From NCBI GenBank assembly GCA_965153355.1, contig OZ231127.1, positions 98,890,001 through 98,954,000 on the forward strand: a stretch of 64,000 nucleotides of DNA, in the 5' to 3' direction. This DNA comes from Flaccisagitta enflata. Lineage: Eukaryota > Chaetognatha > Sagittoidea > Aphragmophora. This document shows, piece after piece, positions 23,450 to 35,800 of the stretch (position 1 is the stretch's first letter; each line of letters starts with the position of its first letter). The notes beneath the pieces were generated by a model. It searched no databases, was not told the DNA's origin, and saw nothing but the letters and a program-made list of their open reading frames with translations. Made by a program: the position numbers and the translations under genes.

Positions 23450-23820
23450 ATTTATTAGATGAAATCAAAAGCAATTGTATGGATTGATTGCACTGAAAAT
23501 AAGAGAAAAATAGGACTGAGCCAAATGAGCTAGATGAGCTAAAATATTCAAAACAGTTCAACCAGACAACCAACTTTGCTCACTGACATGCTTTCTTATA
23601 TTTGCATGCTTAAATCAAAACATTGATTTATTTATCCTATCTACATGTTTTTAGTTTGCTTGCTTAAACAAGCATGAAGATATTCATTCTTATATCATAT
23701 TTGAAATCAGAAAGAACAGGCTGAGCTGAGTGAGCAAAATGAGCTAAAATGCTCAAAAATGCCCAGTCAAATGAGCAGCTGTGCCCATAAACATGTTTTT
23801 TTTTTTACTTGAATGCTCAA

Positions 23821-24168
23821 TACGTCAATTGAAACACCCCAAAGCTAAACATTGGCTCTCACCAATCTTACCATAGACGAGGCTTGGTAAAAAAATATCT
23901 CATGCAAATTTTCAGGCCTCTGGGATTGGGGGAACCTTCGTTAGGGTGACCATGAAGTTTCCATAGAAATCTATGGCAGAGACAAAATTTGCATAATAGA
24001 AATACTGATTGCAATGCTAATTCAATGCAAACTTCAACCTCACCCTAACAAAGGTTCCTGCTATCTGAGAGGCCCAAAATTTTGCATGGAATATTTTCTT
24101 ACCAAGCCTCAACTGTGGTAAGATTGGTGAAAGCCATAGTCGAAGTTTGGGGCGCTTCATGGGACGTA
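23821..24168. mobile_element. 348-bp inverted-repeat element, 8-bp target duplication
   Basis: The ends TACGTCAATTGAAACACCCC and GGGGCGCTTCATGGGACGTA are inverted with mismatches. The similarity continues through CTCACCAATCTTACC and its inverse, and through the CCTTCGTTAGGGTGA region. ATGCTCAA flanks both sides (23813-23820 and 24169-24176). An 8-bp duplication is hAT-like. Non-coding. Confidence 0.82.
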
Positions 24169-24498
24169 ATGCTCAAGTAAACATAAATACACTTCTTTAT
24201 TGATCCAACATAGAATCATAAAAAATCGAAAAAAAATTTCATTTGAACTGTTAGTAAATAAACATCTAAAACATCATAGCGCAAAAAATTTTGGTTGTAG
24301 AGCATTCTGCTTGGTGCCAAATGAAAGAGAATTATCAAATTTACTTACCCTATCAATTTAATTAGAGGGCCCAATCAGCCCTAGGAGATGCTCAACTTCT
24401 GCATAAGAAAATGAAAACCATGTTTCTCTCGAGTATGTCAAAAAGTCAAAGACTGACTTCAACTTTTTTCCCGATAATAGCAGCCCAAAGGCAGTAAG

Positions 24499-25036
24499 TG
24501 GTCAGCGGTACCCATGCCCTGCTTGAGGAGTGTGTGATTTAAGTTGAGGGGGAGCAAGGCAGCAGCCCCAAAGGGAATGAAGTCCTGTAGAACACAGGGG
24601 GAATATGTCCGTCCATCCGCCCGTCTGTCCATTCGTTCCCCCACCCCATCCTCAGGGCTTTGCTCCTTTGGGGCCTATTCTGACCAAAATTCTGTCAAAC
24701 AGCCCAAATGCAAGCAATATGGCCCAAATCTAAGCAAAATGGCCTGAAGTCCACCATTTTGACCCCTTATTTGACCTATATTGTGTCGTCTGATACCTAG
24801 ATTTGAGCCATTATGCTCATACTTGGGCTGTTATGCCTGGATTTGGGCCATTTTGCTTAGATTTGAGCCGTATTGCTTGGATTTGGGCTATTTGACAGAA
24901 TTTGGGTCTGAATAGGCCCCAAAGGAGACAAAGCCTTGAGGGTGGGGCAGGGGGGGGGACGGACACACGTATGGACGGACAGATTCCCCCTGTGTTCTAC
25001 AGGACTTCATCCCGTTAGGGGTCGCTGCCTAAAAAG
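24499..25036. mobile_element. Family B element
   Basis: Left end GTGGTCAGCGGTACCCATGC, then GCAGCAGCCCC and GTCCTGTAGAACACAGGGGG. The middle has TTTGGGCCATTTTGCTTAGA-type units and GGACGGAC units. The right end is inverse (TTCTACAGGACTTCATCCC, then CGCTGCCTAAAAA). Confidence 0.75.
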
Positions 25037-25284
25037 AGAGCTTAAAGTAATTGCACGATAATTTGTTGAGTCAGGTAACACTCCATCTCTGTCCTTTTAC
25101 TAAGGGAGAAATATTACCACATAACAATTCAGTAGGAATGAAAATACACTGTAGCATAGCATTGAAAAAAATATGAAGATGAATAAGTAGCTGTGGAGAA
25201 CCATAAAGAATGTGTTTCGCCTTGACAAATCCGACATTGTTCCACTTGTCATAAGCTTTTCCTGATTTAAGTTAATGAATCATA

Positions 25285-25858
25285 CAGTAGATGTCGTCTA
25301 GACTTGGAAATACGGGGGAATTCATTACAGGAAGACAAATTTACTTGAGAGACTGATATTTGGAATATAGACTAATAAAGGGATGCTTTGTTGCCCATGG
25401 GTGTTGGTTGCTATGGAAACACATTTTCATGTATTCACGCTAAAGTATCAACATTTTGAGAAATTTTTTTAGGAAACATTGTTTAAAATAAAATTTGCCA
25501 CAACTTTCCCACAGTATGTTCTGTAAAAATATTGCTCGTTTAGCCGTTGCTAGGGAGCGTAACTATGTGTGACAGCCCTGTGATGCTCCCTAGCAACCGC
25601 CAAACCAGCAATATTCTTACAGAACATACTGTGGGAAAGTTGTAGCAAATTTTATTTTAAACAATGTTCCCTCAAAAAATTTCTCAAAAAATTGATACTT
25701 TAGCGTAAATACATGGAAATGTGTTTCCATGACAACCAACACCCATGGGCAATAAAGCATCCTTTTATTAGTTTATATTCCAAATATCACTCTCTTAACT
25801 TTATATGTCTTCCTGTAATGAATTCCCCCATATTTCCAAGTCTAGACGACATCTACTG
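25285..25858. mobile_element. TA-flanked foldback MITE (CAGTAGATG family)
   Basis: The ends CAGTAGATGTCGTCTAGAC and GTCTAGACGACATCTACTG are perfect inverses with TA on both sides. The arms stay complementary for about 250 bp (CCATGGGTGTTGGTTG and its inverse; AGTATGTTCTGTAAAAATATT and related sequence). Another member with a different interior is at 53011-53515, in the sulfotransferase gene. Mariner-like by TA duplication, non-coding. Confidence 0.9.
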
Positions 25859-26192
25859 TATCAACCATGTCCTGCCAGAAAAGATAATGGGTGATGGTGA
25901 AGATCAATGTGAAATGAAGATCCAAGATCAGGGGGGGAGTTAAAGGCGGCTCCATTCTAGAACCGTTAAGAAAATTTCGAGTTAGATTACATTTGGCCGG
26001 ACCGACACACACAGACAAAAGTACCAATAAAGGCAGCTAATCGCCGACCGGAAAAAAGTCGTAAATGAGAGTTTCTATTTTCTATGTATGTCATTTTGTA
26101 AGTGCATTTCATGCTGTTTGGTTAACTGCCTGTCTGTTTTTATTATTCAATCTACAGCTGTCTATTATTTCTCTCAGTCTTCTTCTGTCTTT

Positions 26193-26283
<91 letters not shown>

Positions 26284-26322
26284 TGTGTATGTGTGAATAT
26301 GCATGTATGTGTGTGTGTGTGT

Positions 26323-26393
<71 letters not shown>
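26193..26393 (+). repeat. (GT)n followed by (CT)n
   Basis: GT array to about 26276, a GTAT/GCAT interruption, GT again, then CT from 26325. Confidence 0.96.
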
Positions 26394-26395
<2 letters not shown>

Positions 26396-26423
26396 TCCCT
26401 CTTTCTTTTTTTTCTCTCTCTCT

Positions 26424-27475
26424 TTTTTGGGCAGCGGCCCCAGAGGGGCCGATGACCTATGATTACATATAGGGCAATTTGGTTTCTCTATCTTGCAGTG
26501 TCCCCGCCCCCCGAGCTATTCTGGGCCTGTTATCAGCCCTCTCAGGCCTCAAATCAGCCTACTCAGGCCTGAAAATGGCCCTCTCAGGCCTCAAATCTGC
26601 CTACTCAGGCCTGAAAATGGCCCTCTCAGGCCTCAAATCAGCCTAGTCAGGCCTGAAATCAGCCTACTCAGGCCTGAAATCAGCCTACTCAGGCCTGAAA
26701 TCAGCCGACTCAGGCCTGAAAATGACCCTCTCAGGCCTCAAATAGGCCTAGTAAGGCCTGAAATCAGCCCTCTCAGGCCTCAAATCAGCCTAGTCAGGCC
26801 TGAAATGGCCCTCTCAGGCCTCAAATCAGCCTGCTCAGGCCTGAAATTGGCCCTCTCAGGCCTCAAATCAGCCTTGTCAGGCCTGAAATCAGCCCTCTCA
26901 GGCCTCAAATTAGCCTACTCAAGCCTGAAAATGGCCCTCTTGGGCCTTAAATCAGCCTATTCCGGCCTTAAAGTGGCCCTCTCTGATCTCAAATCAGCCT
27001 ACTCAGGCCTGAGATCAACCCTCTCAGGCCTCAAATCAGCCTACTCAGGACTGATATCAGCCCACTCAGGCCTCAAATCAGAATTGTCAAGCCTTATATC
27101 AGCCCTCTAAGGCCTCAAATCAGCTTACTCAGGCCTGATATCAGCCCTCTCAGGCCTCAAATCAGCCTACTCAGGCCTGATATCAGCCCTCTCAGGCCTC
27201 AAATCAGCCTACTCAGGCCTGATATCAGCCCTCTCAGGCCTGAAATCTGCCTACTCAGGCCTGAAATTGGCACTCTCAGGCCTCAAATCAGACTATTCAG
27301 GCCTTACAGTGGCCCTCTCAGGCCTCAAATCAGCCTACTCCACCTGAAATTTGCCCTCTCAGGCCTCAAATAAGCTTACTCAGGCCTGATATCAGCCCTC
27401 TCAGGCACCGTCAAAAGAAAAATAAATTGCCCTATGTGGAATCATAGGCCATAGGCCCCTCCGGGGCCGCTGCCC
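26424..27475. mobile_element. Family B element with 40-bp minisatellite
   Basis: Left arm TTTTTTGGGCAGCGGCCCC, GAGGGGCCGATGACCTATGA and ATAGGGCAATTTGG. The right arm is its inverse (AAATTGCCCTATGTGGAATC, then GGGGCCGCTGCCCC). The middle 0.9 kb is a minisatellite private to this copy. No transposase. Confidence 0.8.
26526..27405 (+). repeat. Minisatellite of 20/40-bp units (TCAGGCCT)
   Basis: Alternating units CTCAGGCCTCAAATCAGCC and CTCAGGCCTGAAATCAGCC, about 44 in all, with mild decay. The self-complementary AGGCCT core recurs every 20 bp. A 205-codon frame crosses it only because the unit lacks stops, and its register shifts where a unit loses a base. Confidence 0.93.
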
Positions 27476-27555
27476 CATTCACCTCATTCTTTCTTGATAA
27501 CAATGAATAACAATGGGGCAACGGGAACCGCTGTCCATATGACGCTAGAGCGACC

Positions 27556-27833
<278 letters not shown>

Positions 27834-28150
27834 ATATTAGAATGTGAAAGCTAGAGTCAATTTGTGTAACATCTATACTATTCCCTTTTGTTACATAAGG
27901 CCAAAAAACGGGATCAATGAAAAATATCAATTTTTGCAAAAATGCGAAAAAAATAGAAAAAGATTCAAAAATTCATAATTCCAAAACTAGCGATTGTAGA
28001 GACTTCTGGTCGGCACCATTTGAAAGAGAAAAATTAGCTCTTTCTAAGCTGTGAATATCAAAAAATGTATCATCCCAGCCCAAAAACTGCACAACTTGCT
28101 AAGATTGCCTAAAACCGAAAATGGAAAACTTTATTTCTCCCTTACATTTC

Positions 28151-28180
28151 AAAAAGTCGAATTATGTAATTCGACTTTTT
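28151..28180. repeat. 30-bp perfect palindrome
   Basis: AAAAAGTCGAATTA and TAATTCGACTTTTT separated by TG. The A-run plus GTCG word recurs in other elements (for example AAAAAAGTCGTAA at 23235 and 26053), so this may be two element ends head to head. Confidence 0.7.
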
Positions 28181-28349
28181 TCCAATGATATACAGGATAG
28201 CAAATGATTGTGAATTTCTCAAAAAAGCAGTGGAAAATTGTTTTGTCGGATCTGTATCTATGCTTCGGATACGAGATGTTTGGGTGTTTTACATAGCAAA
28301 GGTTTCTTTTCACCCCATCTACTTGATAAGCAGTTGCTTATTTCAAAAT

Positions 28350-28685
28350 ACCGTATTTCCCCTAATTATTGCCCGGGGCGCTTACAAAACTGAAAAATGA
28401 CATTGCCTCTTTTACCTCCTTATTAGCGCCCCCAGTAGCAAGTCAGACAAAGAATGAAATACTGAAAAACAGAATAAAACTAAAGATTTAGGGGAGGCAA
28501 AAATATAGATGTATGATTTCAACAGAAAAATCCAATTATTAAGTTAATAAAATAAAAAAACACAATTATTAACTCAATATTTGACAATTTCTAATGAAAT
28601 GAAAAGCACAGCTGAGATGAAATTTTTTTACAAAAGAGGGGGGGGCGCTAATTAGAGGAGGGGCGCTAATTAAAGGAAATACGGT
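28350..28685. mobile_element. MITE with ACCGTATTTCC ends
   Basis: Left ACCGTATTTCCCCTAATTAT and right GCTAATTAAAGGAAATACGGT are inverse with small mismatches, and GGGGCGC blocks sit just inside both ends. Non-coding interior with poly-A. A diverged relative is at 42469-42822. No clear target duplication. Confidence 0.7.
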
Positions 28686-28740
28686 TCTGATATATATTTT
28701 TAACAAAAAACCTTTTTTTTTCATTTTCACTTTACTTTTT

Positions 28741-28975
28741 AGTCGCGTGCTACCCAACTCTACAACCCGCTATGTTGGTCCGTCGGTTGGTCCGTCGGTC
28801 GGTCCGTCGGTCGGTCCATCGGTCGGTTGGTTGGTCGGTTGGTGCTCTTTTTACTTTTTTGGCGTTTTTGAGCTTTTTGAGCATGCGGCTCCTGCCCAGA
28901 TGTCCTGGTGACCTTGTCCAGCACTGCTCCTGCCCACCCGCAAGCGACTAGGGTAGGCGTGTATCCGGCCTTGTT
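28741..28975 (+). mobile_element. Family A element
   Basis: AGTCGCGTGC then TACCCAACT, a GGTCCGTCGGTCGG minisatellite, TTTACTTTTTTGGCGTTTTTG, GCTCCTGCCCACCC, distal GCAAGCGACT, and GTATCCGGCCTTGTTT. Confidence 0.78.
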
Positions 28976-29784
28976 TAGGACCTGATTTGCATTTTGCAGT
29001 GGTATAAATTAATATGATGATATTCTCTGAAAAAGATTTTACAATTTTGTTTTATATAGAGTTATTAATCTACTTTTCAAATTAAGATTTTTTATGATTT
29101 ATATTCTAATACTTTGATTTTGATTTTTTCAAAAGTAACAGTCCTTTTAACTACAAAATTACAAAGGATTTCTATTTTTTTCATGATTTCCTATGGAACA
29201 TAAAAGCTTATATAAAAATTACAAATATTTTTTCCTAATATAGAAAACACTTATCTTCACAATTTTCAATTCCAACATCTGCTTTGTGAAGCACTCAAAT
29301 GAGATGGTCAAGATATTGTCCCCAATCAGACATCGTCATCTTTGTATCCATAGACATGCGATGAGTGCATGAAATTGCGAGTAAGTTGGGCAGGATAAAG
29401 ACCAATCAGATATTTTTCTGGAGCACGACCTGGCAAAAAAGGATAAAGACCAATCTTAATTCTTCGGGAGCTTGACCTGGGAAAAAAGGTATAAATGTCG
29501 TCTCAAACATTTCAATGTTAGCAACTGATTACCAAATTATGCAACCTAAACAAACAGACAAACAAATAAAAAAACTTACAATTTATGTTAATGGGTGATT
29601 GATTTATGGCTAATCACTCCATCAATTATCTTAAATTACCAATAGTAAATTACAGTCAAGCCCCGCTCGAACGGATTTCAAGGGACTGGGCCCCTTCATG
29701 CGTTAGAGGCGGACTTCCGTTAGAGCCAATCTGCACTGTCACACATATTTTTTCAATTACATGGCGTCAACTGCACTGCCCTCG

Positions 29785-29785
<1 letters not shown>
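28976..29785. other. Nothing recognised
   Basis: AT-rich sequence. GACCAATCAGATATTTTTC and GACCAATCTTAATTCTTCGG show a short direct repeat at about 29399 and 29450. Confidence 0.4.
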
Positions 29786-29872
<87 letters not shown>

Positions 29873-29950
29873 GCAGACAGACAGACACACTCAGACAGAT
29901 GGACAGATAGACTGATACTAACAGACAGGCGGACAGAGACAGAGAGATAA
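29786..29950 (+). repeat. (AG)n and (ACAG)n
   Basis: AG array to 29862 followed by degenerate GACAGACAGG units. Confidence 0.93.
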
Positions 29951-30263
29951 ATGGAAAGAGAGGAAGACCAATAAACAGACTGACATAGAAACAAAAAAAA
30001 ACACCGACAGGATGACAGATAGACCCTTGAATTGGAATTTGGACACATCAGCCATTCTTGAATCGTTTATGCCTGAAACAAGCCCAGGCGGGCAACTCGA
30101 TGCGTCATCTGCGTGATATCAGAAGAGGTGTAACGGATAGATGGACGGACAGATGGACGGACAGACCATCTAATAGAGATGCGATGACGCATCTGAAAAC
30201 GTGAATTAGCACATGCTTGACAACAAACAAGAAAGGAGTTGGAAACGAAATAAAGCGACTTTA

Positions 30264-31924
30264 ACCATGGCGTCAATAAAAATGGCCGCCTACCCTGTCT
30301 TCAAAAGCGACTGTTACCAGCAAAAGATGTATTATGTGAAAACGATTCATATTTTAAAATTTGTGTTTTTTTCTATCTGAAAGCATATTTACTGCGGTTT
30401 TTTCATGCAAAATTTCAGCACTTTTTTTCAACTGGTTTAGCCTCTACATCATTTTTAATTGTAATATCATCTGAGGCATTTGAGCTTTTCCTTTCAGACA
30501 TAAATGGATGTGACTTACTTCAAACAACTGTAACTTTTAAAAGCCCTTAGCTAGAATGCTGAGATTAGTCTCAAATTAAAGATTTTTTGAAGGAGATTAC
30601 ACCAGGTTTATGGAAAAAAGCATATTTTGCTGTATTCATAACATCTTTGTGTAGTTATTCACTTTTTTTCATGTTCCATCAACACTTCATGTAAGAATTT
30701 CATCACCTTTGTTTAGAACATCTTATGATTATGCACATGAAGAAGAAAAATTGTATTAATAATGTAAATATGCTAGATTGGGATAAGTTTTGATATTCTA
30801 AATCAATGTTTTGGCTATTTGTATATTGTTATTAAGGCCTAACTCTTCTATTTTATATAAAATTTCAAGATTTTATGAAAATTTGGGTCTATTTAAAAAT
30901 GATGTAGAGGCTTAACCTGTTGAAAAAAAGTGCTGAAATTTTGCATGAAAAAACCGCAGTTAATATCCTTTCAGATAGAAAAAAACAGAATTTTGAAATA
31001 TGACTCGTTTTTGCACAATACATCTTTTGCTGGTAACAGTTGCTTTTGAAGACAGGGTATGACTAGCTTCAAAATTTTCTAGGTGGTAAAAGAACTCCAA
31101 ATTTCTGGCTCAGAGAAAAAATCAGAACTCAAAAAAGTCAACAAATGTACCCATGGCATCAATTTTTGTCAAAGGCATCCAAATATGAACTGCCGAAACA
31201 CTTTTTTTTTTTTTTGCATTTTTTGGTTTTTGTAATGTTTTACAAAAACTCATGCCATAGGCACAAATATACACTTTTTCAAGTTCTGATTTTTGAAGCA
31301 GGTCAATAAATTATAAAACTATCACAAACTTGAAAAAAATTGCCCCTGTTTCAAAAAAATATTCCATTAAAGAGGTGGGACGACAGGTGTTTAAGAGATA
31401 ATTTTGCAAATTTTTAGTAAAATCAACAAAAAGTAGTGCAAAAATCAACATTTATGAGTTCTGATTTTTGTGTTGAGTTGGAGATTTGTTGAACTATTTT
31501 CACCTAAAAAGAATATGAGACTAGCTGAAAAAAGCTGAGCTCACTGCAAAAAATTGAAGTTTGTTTCAAAATCATTACTGTGACCACAAAAATTTACTTT
31601 TTTGAGTTCTGATTTTTTTGCTGGGTCAAATATCATTTATACTTTCTTCATCTTTGAAAAATTCAAATGCAATGATGAAAAAAGAGTCATTTTTTAAAGT
31701 TCTAAAAAGAATCATTGTAAGAAGTTATTGATCAATTTGTATTAGAATACTGTTCACAAAAATTAATGCTGCGGACACAAAAATTAACTTTTTTGAATTC
31801 TGATGTTTTTGCTAAGTCAGAAATTTAAAATATCATCACTAACTGAAAAATTATCAATCTAGTCCAGAAATTGGACTCACAGCAGCAAATTGAACATGGC
31901 GGCCATTTTTATTGACGCCATGGT
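30264..31924. mobile_element. Outer TA-flanked foldback (ACCATGGCGTC ends)
   Basis: ACCATGGCGTCAATAAAAAT and ATTTTTATTGACGCCATGGT are inverse, with TA outside each (30262-30263 and 31925-31926). The interior holds a second TA-flanked element (30293-31057) and several degenerate copies of a TTTTGAGTTCTGATTTTT block (31290, 31456, 31603, 31790). Non-coding. Confidence 0.72.
30293..31057. mobile_element. Inner TA-flanked MITE (CCCTGTCTTC family)
   Basis: CCCTGTCTTCAAAAGCGAC and GTTGCTTTTGAAGACAGGG are inverse with TA at 30291-30292 and 31058-31059. The arms are long, including TTTTTTCATGCAAAATTTC and its inverse. It is the same family as 10663-11220. Confidence 0.87.
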
Positions 31925-32051
31925 TAGACCTCTAGAGCTGAGACATCCGCAAAGAAAGCATTACAAGATCGCAAAAATGTGAAAAAAAAAAGAAAAAAAA
32001 ATGTCTTAGAGTACAGCTTCTTTCAGAGTCCTTCCCTCTGCCTCTGGGTTT

Positions 32052-32110
32052 TTGGTCGCGTGCTACGCGACTCTACACCCCCGTTGGTCGGTCTGTTGGT
32101 CACAATCAAT
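32052..32110 (+). mobile_element. Family A hairpin end, partial
   Basis: GGTCGCGTGC then TACGCGACTCTACACCCC and GTTGGTCGGTCTGTTGG. The matching distal end may be the one at 32726, with later sequence in between. Confidence 0.55.
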
Positions 32111-32725
32111 GATATGGAAAATCGTCAAAAATCTTCATATTTTTGGTCATGTTTGACAGCTTATAACTGGGTTGTTTCTCAATGGATTTCAAAAAAAATT
32201 TGTGACGGTTTGAAAGACCTTGAAAAGATCTTTCAAATGGGACCAATCTGGCATTTCTTACTTTAAGCGTTTAAAAGTTAGAAGCAAAACAAGGGACATT
32301 GTCCAAAAGAGGGAAAGTTTTATGGCCTGTACCAACCACCCAGGAAAAAATGGGAATTAAAAAAAAGGCGCTCCTGGAATTATTTTGAAACCTTTTGATA
32401 TGTATTACACATGGGCTGGACCAACAGAAACCATGAATAAAGTGGCAGTACTCCTAGTTTAAAGTTAGCGGTGGAGATCCAGAGCAGTGCAATGGCAATG
32501 GTCAGTACTGTCAATGGTCATTATCACAACATCCTATTCTTGACCCTAAAGTAATGGGATTAAACTCTTCATGTCATTCCACTTCCTTTTTTTAGCAATA
32601 GCAGAAATTATTGCTGTTAAGCAAACATCTAAAGTTCTAAATATCCTATCTATTCCGCCAGTCCATGAATAAGAAGTTCTAGGAAGTTTCTAGGAAGACT
32701 CTAGAACTTGTCGTGTTAGTCGGTA

Positions 32726-32820
32726 GGTCACATTTTTTATTCACGAGTGGTTTTTACATTATCGCTCCTGCCCAACCGTCTGCGACTGGATTGCCGTGTA
32801 TCCAGCCTTGTTTATTGCTG
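32726..32820 (+). mobile_element. Family A distal end, partial
   Basis: GTCACATTTTTTATTCACG, GCTCCTGCCCAACC, GTCTGCGACT and GCCGTGTATCCAGCCTTG. The GTCTGC form belongs to the GCAGAC/GGAC subtype, not to the GTGC hairpin at 32052, so the two pieces may be separate insertions. Confidence 0.55.
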
Positions 32821-32869
32821 TTGTCCTTGAGCAAGTGCTCTGTGTGCAATGATGATATTATGTTATATG

Positions 32870-33140
32870 AAAAGTGGAACAATATCCCTTAAATAAAAGA
32901 GGGCCTTGTGAACCCTCACTGACTAGTTAATACGCTCACCATTCCTAGTTTTCAATAAACTGACACTGAAAAACATTCCTTCTCAATCTAACCCAAAAGC
33001 AAACTGCTCACCAAAAAGTAGTCAGGGCAATGATTGTCACCTTTGAAATCAAAATTCAACAAATCACCCGAGGGTAACATTGTTAAGAAACCATACCCTT
33101 ACAGGATAGAATCGAGGTCAAGCTTATGGAGAGACTAACT
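32870..33140 (+). repeat. Family F repeat (single copy)
   Basis: AAGTGGAACAATATCCCTTA, GAGGGCCTTGTGAACCCTC, ACTGACTAGTTAATACG, AATCACCCGAGGGTAACATT and ACCATACCCTTACAGGATAG. Further copies lie at 55020-55460, 56577-56733, 57345-57995 and 61173-61450. Confidence 0.75.
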
Positions 33141-33149
33141 TCAGGGGAA

Positions 33150-34018
33150 CAAATATGTAAAGAAGAATTTATCATCTTAAATCATATGACATGGGTAAAA
33201 GGCGGTAAAAAAAGTGTTTTTTTTTTTTTTGTGTACTTATATCTTTTATAAAAAAATATTTATGAAAAAAAAATCTGTTTTTGTTAAAAAGATATGGTGC
33301 AGGAAATTTTTTTTCATTATGGTGATTTTTTTGTATTTTTTTTTACATTTGGAGCTATTTACAAATAACTTAATTTGATTTTGGACCACTTTGATTTTTT
33401 GAAAAAAAATTTTTTGTGAAAAAAAAACTAAATTTTTCTCATCGATTCAGTATCTATAGTTAAGGATGACTCAAAACCTTGAAAAAAATCTAAGAAGAAT
33501 TCTAAAATACATGCATACAACAAAATAAAGGATACTTCTTAAAAACATCCTTTTGTTTTCTATTCAAATGTGTTTCACTATAGCTTGGAGACTTCCAATT
33601 AATAAGAATCATTTCAGACTTGACCTAGTTAAGTATGTGTTTTTTAGAATTAGCTGATCTGTATGTTATTAATGATCTAAGCAAACATCTTATCTTTTTA
33701 TATTTATAGAGTTATATGTTTTAAGAAATAAAAAGAAAATTTAATTTTTTTCTATGCTTTACTTCATTTTTAAAATATGAAGTTACAAAAAAAATTCCAA
33801 ACCTAATGAAGAAAATTTTAGCTTGGTCACTTTTTTGGACCACCCCTTATCCCTTACTTTCTCCAAACTTAAACAAATGGAAGAGGATGAAGGATGAAGG
33901 ATGAAGGTTTTTCTAAATATCTATTTCAAGGTTTTTCGAATTTCATAGAAAATTTTTTCTTTCTAGTTTGAGTTTCTAGTTTGAGTTTTCCAACTTAGAG
34001 ATTGAAATTAGTTATTTT
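33150..34018. other. AT-rich sequence, nothing recognised
   Basis: Very A/T-rich with poly-T and poly-A runs. No gene or element end seen. A GGAAGAGGATGAAGGATGAA purine stretch lies at 33878-33906. Confidence 0.4.
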
Positions 34019-34290
34019 CAGTTGCGGACACGCAACTCTATAGGAGGCTTTGTTGTCCATCCAACCATTGGTCCGTCCGTCCGTCTGTCCGTCCGTCCGT
34101 CCGTCCGTCCGTCTGTCCATCTGTCCGTCCATCCGTCCATCCGTCCGTCCGTCCCTCCGTCCCTCCGTCCGTCCCTCCGTCCATCCATCCATCCGTCCGT
34201 CCGTCCGTCCATCCATCTATCCGTCCGTCCGTCCGTCCGTCCATCTGTCCGTCCATTGGTCCATCCGTCCGTCCGTCTGTGGACACAAGT
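34019..34290 (+). mobile_element. Family A hairpin end with 200-bp GTCC minisatellite
   Basis: AGTTGCGGAC then ACGCAACTCTATAGGAGG, then CCGT/CCAT tetranucleotide repeats to about 34277, then GTGGACACAAGTCAAAAAGTG. The distal end is not clear. Confidence 0.65.
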
Positions 34291-34458
34291 CAAAAAGTGC
34301 AAAAATAAGCGTTTCAGAAGGTTTTTGTGTATGTGCGGGGGGCATTGATTATGGATGGAGGTTGGATGCCAATGCCCACTGGTCCGAAACGAAATTTAGA
34401 CCCCGCGTCACTTGTTTAATAGTTAAAGATCAAAGTTAGAACATGCACTACATTTATA

Positions 34459-34621
34459 ACAAGGCCGGATACACGGCCACCAGTTGCGGACGGGTGGGCA
34501 GGGGCGGAAATGTGCGTTTTCCCACTTTTCAACTCGAGCGTGACGGACTAACCAACCAACCAACCGACCAACCGACCGACGGACGGACAAAGCCTCTTAT
34601 AGAGTTGCGTGTCCGCAACTT
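34459..34621 (-). mobile_element. Family A element, complete
   Basis: Read on the minus strand: AGTTGCGGAC, ACGCAACTCTATAAGAGG, GTCCGTCGGTCGG minisatellite, CGCCCCTGCCCACCC, GTCCGCAACT, GGCCGTGTATCCGGCCTTGTT. The distal GTCCGCAACT is the exact inverse of the first ten bases. It is the cleanest copy of the GGAC subtype. Confidence 0.82.
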
Positions 34622-34774
34622 AAAAAAAAGTCTTAGTCTGTTCAGTTGTTTCTTAGCATGTTTTTCTTTAACACTTTTTTTTTTCTTTTTCTCTTTCACT
34701 CTCTTTTTGTTTCTTTCCTTCTCTTTGTTTATTTCTCTTTCTCTTTGTTTCTTTCTCCCTCTTTGTTTCTCTCT

Positions 34775-35367
<593 letters not shown>

Positions 35368-35438
35368 AGTCTCTCTGGGGCAACCACGTAGTTACGACAG
35401 TGCAGGTCAGAAGTTCATGTGTTTGTTCTAAATACACA

Positions 35439-35458
35439 TAGTTCCGACGTCGGAACTA
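35439..35458. repeat. 20-bp perfect palindrome
   Basis: TAGTTCCGACGTCGGAACTA. A half-site-like GTTACGACAG lies upstream at 35390. The core recurs at 36363-36388. Confidence 0.75.
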
Positions 35459-35531
35459 CGTGCATTCCCCCTCAACGTCTCTGTCTAAACTATGTGAACT
35501 CAATCACTTTCATACTTTGCTTAAATGACAA

Positions 35532-35533
<2 letters not shown>

Positions 35534-35616
<83 letters not shown>

Positions 35617-35640
35617 GTCTGTCTGCCTGTGTCTGTCTGT
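35534..35640 (+). repeat. (CT)n then (CTGT)n
   Basis: CT array of about 78 bp followed by GTCTGTCTGCCTGTG units. Confidence 0.96.
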
Positions 35641-35735
35641 CTACCCCATCTATTTGTCTGCCTGTCTGTAACCATGTCCTTGCATGTCCATTCATTGTCT
35701 TGATCATATCATTGTCCCTCTCCCCTCTTGTTTTT

Positions 35736-35800
35736 AGTCGCGGACTTGCGACTCTTGATCTTGAACTTGCCATGTCGGTTGGTCTGTCCGTCTGTAACAA
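35736..35800 (+). mobile_element. Family A hairpin end, partial
   Basis: AGTCGCGGAC then TTGCGACTCTTG, GGTTGGTCTGTCCGTCTG. It lacks the distal part. Confidence 0.55.

Larger units (their letters stand above)
20546..24480. repeat. Composite cluster of family E repeats, direct and inverted
   Basis: A block containing AAAGTCAGTCTT, CTTTTTGACATAT, TCTTTCATTTGGCGCCAAGC, GAGCATGCAAATACAA and TTAGCTCATTTAGCTCA words occurs in direct order from 20546 and from 22160. It occurs inverted from 24475 back to about 23455. The cluster is interrupted by a family B element (20877-21659), a TIR-bounded LINE fragment, a family A element and an 8-bp-duplication element. No coding frames. Confidence 0.65.

Noticed and set aside
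26493-27110. 205-codon leucine-rich repeat-like protein
   Set aside because: It is the translation of a 20-bp minisatellite inside a family B element. The register shifts mid-way where a unit loses a base, so no protein repeat is conserved.
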